Assembly: GCA_010645155.1 (NCBI GenBank)
Contig: CM021323.1
Coordinates: 1,323,873-1,387,872 of the forward strand
Direction of reading: 5' to 3'
DNA from: Tigriopus japonicus
Taxonomy: Eukaryota; Arthropoda; Copepoda; Harpacticoida; Harpacticidae
Length of the DNA: 64,000 nt
Below the pieces are notes generated by a model. That model saw only the letters and a program-made list of their open reading frames with translations, was not told the origin of the DNA and ran no database searches. The position numbers and the translations under genes are program-made. The stretch's first letter is position 1, and the number at the start of each line of letters is the position of its first letter. Below, piece by piece: positions 61,627-64,000 of the stretch.

Positions 61627-63721
61627 GCTCGTCTTCCACTACCTCTCGTGTGGCTCTTCTCCAAGCTCCTCTTCTTTTTCTTCGTCCTCTTCCTCCCTAT
61701 ACTGGGTATGTCATGACGTCACAAGGCGAAGTAGAAACGAAGAAGATTCACTTTGCGATCGATGCTGATGATCAGGGGCGCCGACGTTGTTCAGTACTCC
61801 AAAGCTACTATCCACATGTGCATACACCAATGTTGTCGGTGGTGGAAGGCGACAACGAATCGTTTCCCCAGAAGGAAGCACACCACTAGCTGGGTGAATC
61901 TTCACCACTCACCACTACCTTTCCACCTTTCGTAAGATCGAGACCGACCGACATCAACCTTCGTCCGCTTGGGCTCCCGATGGACGGTTGCCTGTTGCAT
62001 AGGCCTCAATGGACCAGCGGCAGTCCGATCTCTGGGTCTCTTCACCCTCGTGCTCATAGGCATGTTGCAACAGCAACCAACACACGCACCATTATTGTCT
62101 TGGATCTTTTTTCGCTTTTTTCGGCCCCCAGCCAAACTCCCCTCCACAATCCCCACCATCTCTACCTTGTACTACAATCTACATGCCATGGACACCATGC
62201 CTTCCGCACTCGTTCAAGACGCTGTGCTAAAGAGAGTATCTTCTTCTTGTTCTTCGACTTCGTCTCCGTCTTCATTTTGTGCTTCAGAGGTAAAGCAACC
62301 ATGATGGTGGTGATGGGAGCAGTAGTAATACTACAACTGAACTACTTTGATGATCTCCAATTCTGATGTTGATGATGATGGTGTCATGCACTCGTTGTAG
62401 GGTCTGCAACACTTGCTCTCCAATCGGCGAATCATTGCCGTTGTTGGGAAGTGAGGGTTGTGGGGTAGTGAGAGTCGAAGCGGGGTTGGATTGTAAAGGG
62501 AGGAAGCTTTCCTACGATTTTCCTTGCATGTTTGAGCTATTCTCAGAGACACACAAATAACACTCAAATGGGCAGACAGTAGTAACCTAGAGATATTTCT
62601 CGTCCTATTACGGTAGCGACCATTCCTCCGTCAGTTGTTGAGAAAGACAGAGACTTACTTAACCTTCATAAAATAGTTCAGTTTAGGGGACAAGGTCGAA
62701 ATTGCTTGCATCGTTATTTTGTGTACATACCAGAGCTTGGGTCTACACTAGTTTCAGTTGGTTTCACATAATTTGTGCCTAAGGAGGAGACTTTTTTAAT
62801 GACAGTGTTCGCACGATAATGTCAAAGGTGCAATAGCTAAGCCAAATTAATGGCTAACGACTTACATGCACATTTGAGCATTTAAAGCCTTTTGTGATTT
62901 CAACGGACATCTCATTTATGAGGAGGTCAAATGATTTCAATCATAGTTAGCTACAAAGAGGTTGTGCATCCTGAATTGACAATTATGTTTGATTCACAAA
63001 TAATGGATTGGCCAAGCGATGGATTTGTTTCTTGAGCATTTCATACTTTACGACCCATAACATTCGCTCGTTTGCGGGATGTGTCGTCCGTGCCTTTTGA
63101 GGGATTCGTGATAGATGGGACACTTGGTATTTAGCCAACTGAATCACCTTTTTTTACCCGTTTCCAAGGTCTTTCTTGCCAGTTTCTTCCAAACAATCCT
63201 TCACCTCTTCAATGTTCAACAACACTTAGGTCCAGTAACAAAGGGTCATCACTACGTAGAGTGCAGATCCAAATGTAATTCGAATCCTATTTTAATTTCA
63301 CCGTTTTTTTTGGCATGATGAAAAAAGGTGCCAACTTTAGAGGAGCTTAGAGCGTGATGTAAATCATTTTAGGCGTTTTATTGCAGGTGATAAAACCACT
63401 CCTCGCCCCTCAACTACTGGTTGTTTGTACTAAAAATATTGCCGCTTTTCAGTCCGGCCTCTAGTCATCGCAATCTATTCATGCTCATTTTGCGCCCTCT
63501 TAGCTTTGTTTCAGGCATAGATCGCACCATCATCCTCATCCTCATCAAGGGTGTCTGGACAATATTGGTTCAGACTGGGTTGGAGAGTATCTTAAAAATG
63601 CACCCGTGATCGATATGAAGGGGCAGAAGCAGTCAAAACCCTAAGTCTGCGCTAGTGCCTCATTAGCTTCACTTAGTGGATGCTGACACTTGAATGTAAT
63701 GAATCACAAAAAACTGCGACT

Positions 63722-63743
63722 ATCTCTCTCTCTCTCTCTCTCT
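63722..63743. repeat. (TC)n microsatellite
   Basis: A pure dinucleotide run of about 11 units. Confidence 0.85.
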
Positions 63744-64000
63744 ATCCATTTTTGGTATCTAATCTTCGTTCCGGACGGTCATGGTGGCATTGGAACCATC
63801 CAGCAAGCATAAATACACTCATTCTCATCTCAAATCGGTAAGGAGCTCGGGGGTCAAATATTCCCTCAAATTTGAGGTAATAAACGTCGTCTTCGTTTTG
63901 GTGGTTCCAAGTCTCTCCAAGATTGGAGACGCCAACCAAATTGGAGAGATGAGTGCACAAAGTCGTGATTTATCAAGCATTTACCCTGGGCATTGTCACC

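Larger units (their letters stand above)
60342..64000. other. Right edge, no supported gene
   Basis: Overlapping frames at 61.5-62.3 kb (plus) are Ser/Thr-rich and carry a donor-like GAG|GTAAAG near 62288, so a 5' exon of a gene extending to the right is conceivable, though unsupported. A 72-codon frame on minus at 63742-63960 has balanced composition and may be an exon cut by the window edge. Microsatellites are listed separately. Confidence 0.4.

Noticed and set aside
61524..62304. Overlapping Ser/Thr-rich plus frames, one with a hydrophobic stretch
   Set aside because: Composition follows local TTC/TCT and CTA repeats; no signal peptide in a convincing position and no exon to the right that I could join.

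Overview
The window looks like nuclear DNA of an arthropod, probably a small-genome crustacean such as a copepod. The evidence is spliced genes with short GT-AG introns (60-111 bases for most), long gene-poor intergenic DNA rich in simple repeats, a peritrophin-type chitin-binding protein, and a giant extracellular protein built from von Willebrand factor type C (VWC) modules. The taxon is an inference from gene content and intron size. I see nothing bacterial, viral or plasmid-like.

Layout. At 1.1-2.1 kb (minus) is a two-exon secreted chitin-binding protein with a threonine-rich mucin linker and a TATA-like box just upstream. From about 2.2 to 30.5 kb I find no well-supported gene: there is one TATA-type promoter candidate near 6.0 kb, a compact fold-back element near 14.7 kb, an unassigned 108-codon frame near 15.8 kb, and microsatellites. 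At 30.5-31.1 kb (minus) is an intronless Arl16-type small GTPase with a poly(A) signal directly after the stop.

The main feature is a single gene on the minus strand from 44,185 down to 32,319. I reconstructed eleven coding exons whose splice sites and phases all agree, giving a 3,479-residue secreted protein. It has a signal peptide, a small module with a dibasic RHRR site on two micro-exons, nine VWC modules (the last truncated), and two very long acidic Ser/Thr/Glu/Asp-rich linkers, each mostly on one giant exon (4,803 and 4,459 bases). VWC8 carries an Arg-Gly-Asp tripeptide on its CxC-turn. VWC plus mucin-like linkers plus RGD is the pattern of the insect extracellular-matrix integrin ligand tenectin, and I call it tenectin-like. 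The linkers hold a ten-unit array of about 75 residues marked by an E-I-x-D-D-D motif, a perfect 147-bp tandem duplication, paired CLLFNNC loops, recurring I-I-F-P-type motifs and acidic tyrosine clusters.

From 44.3 kb to the right edge the DNA is again gene-poor. I list one weak two-exon candidate at 60.0-60.3 kb and several short open stretches that may be exons, pseudogene pieces or chance. The two secreted proteins would both act in the extracellular or cuticular matrix and Arl16 inside the cell; nothing suggests that the three genes form one functional unit.
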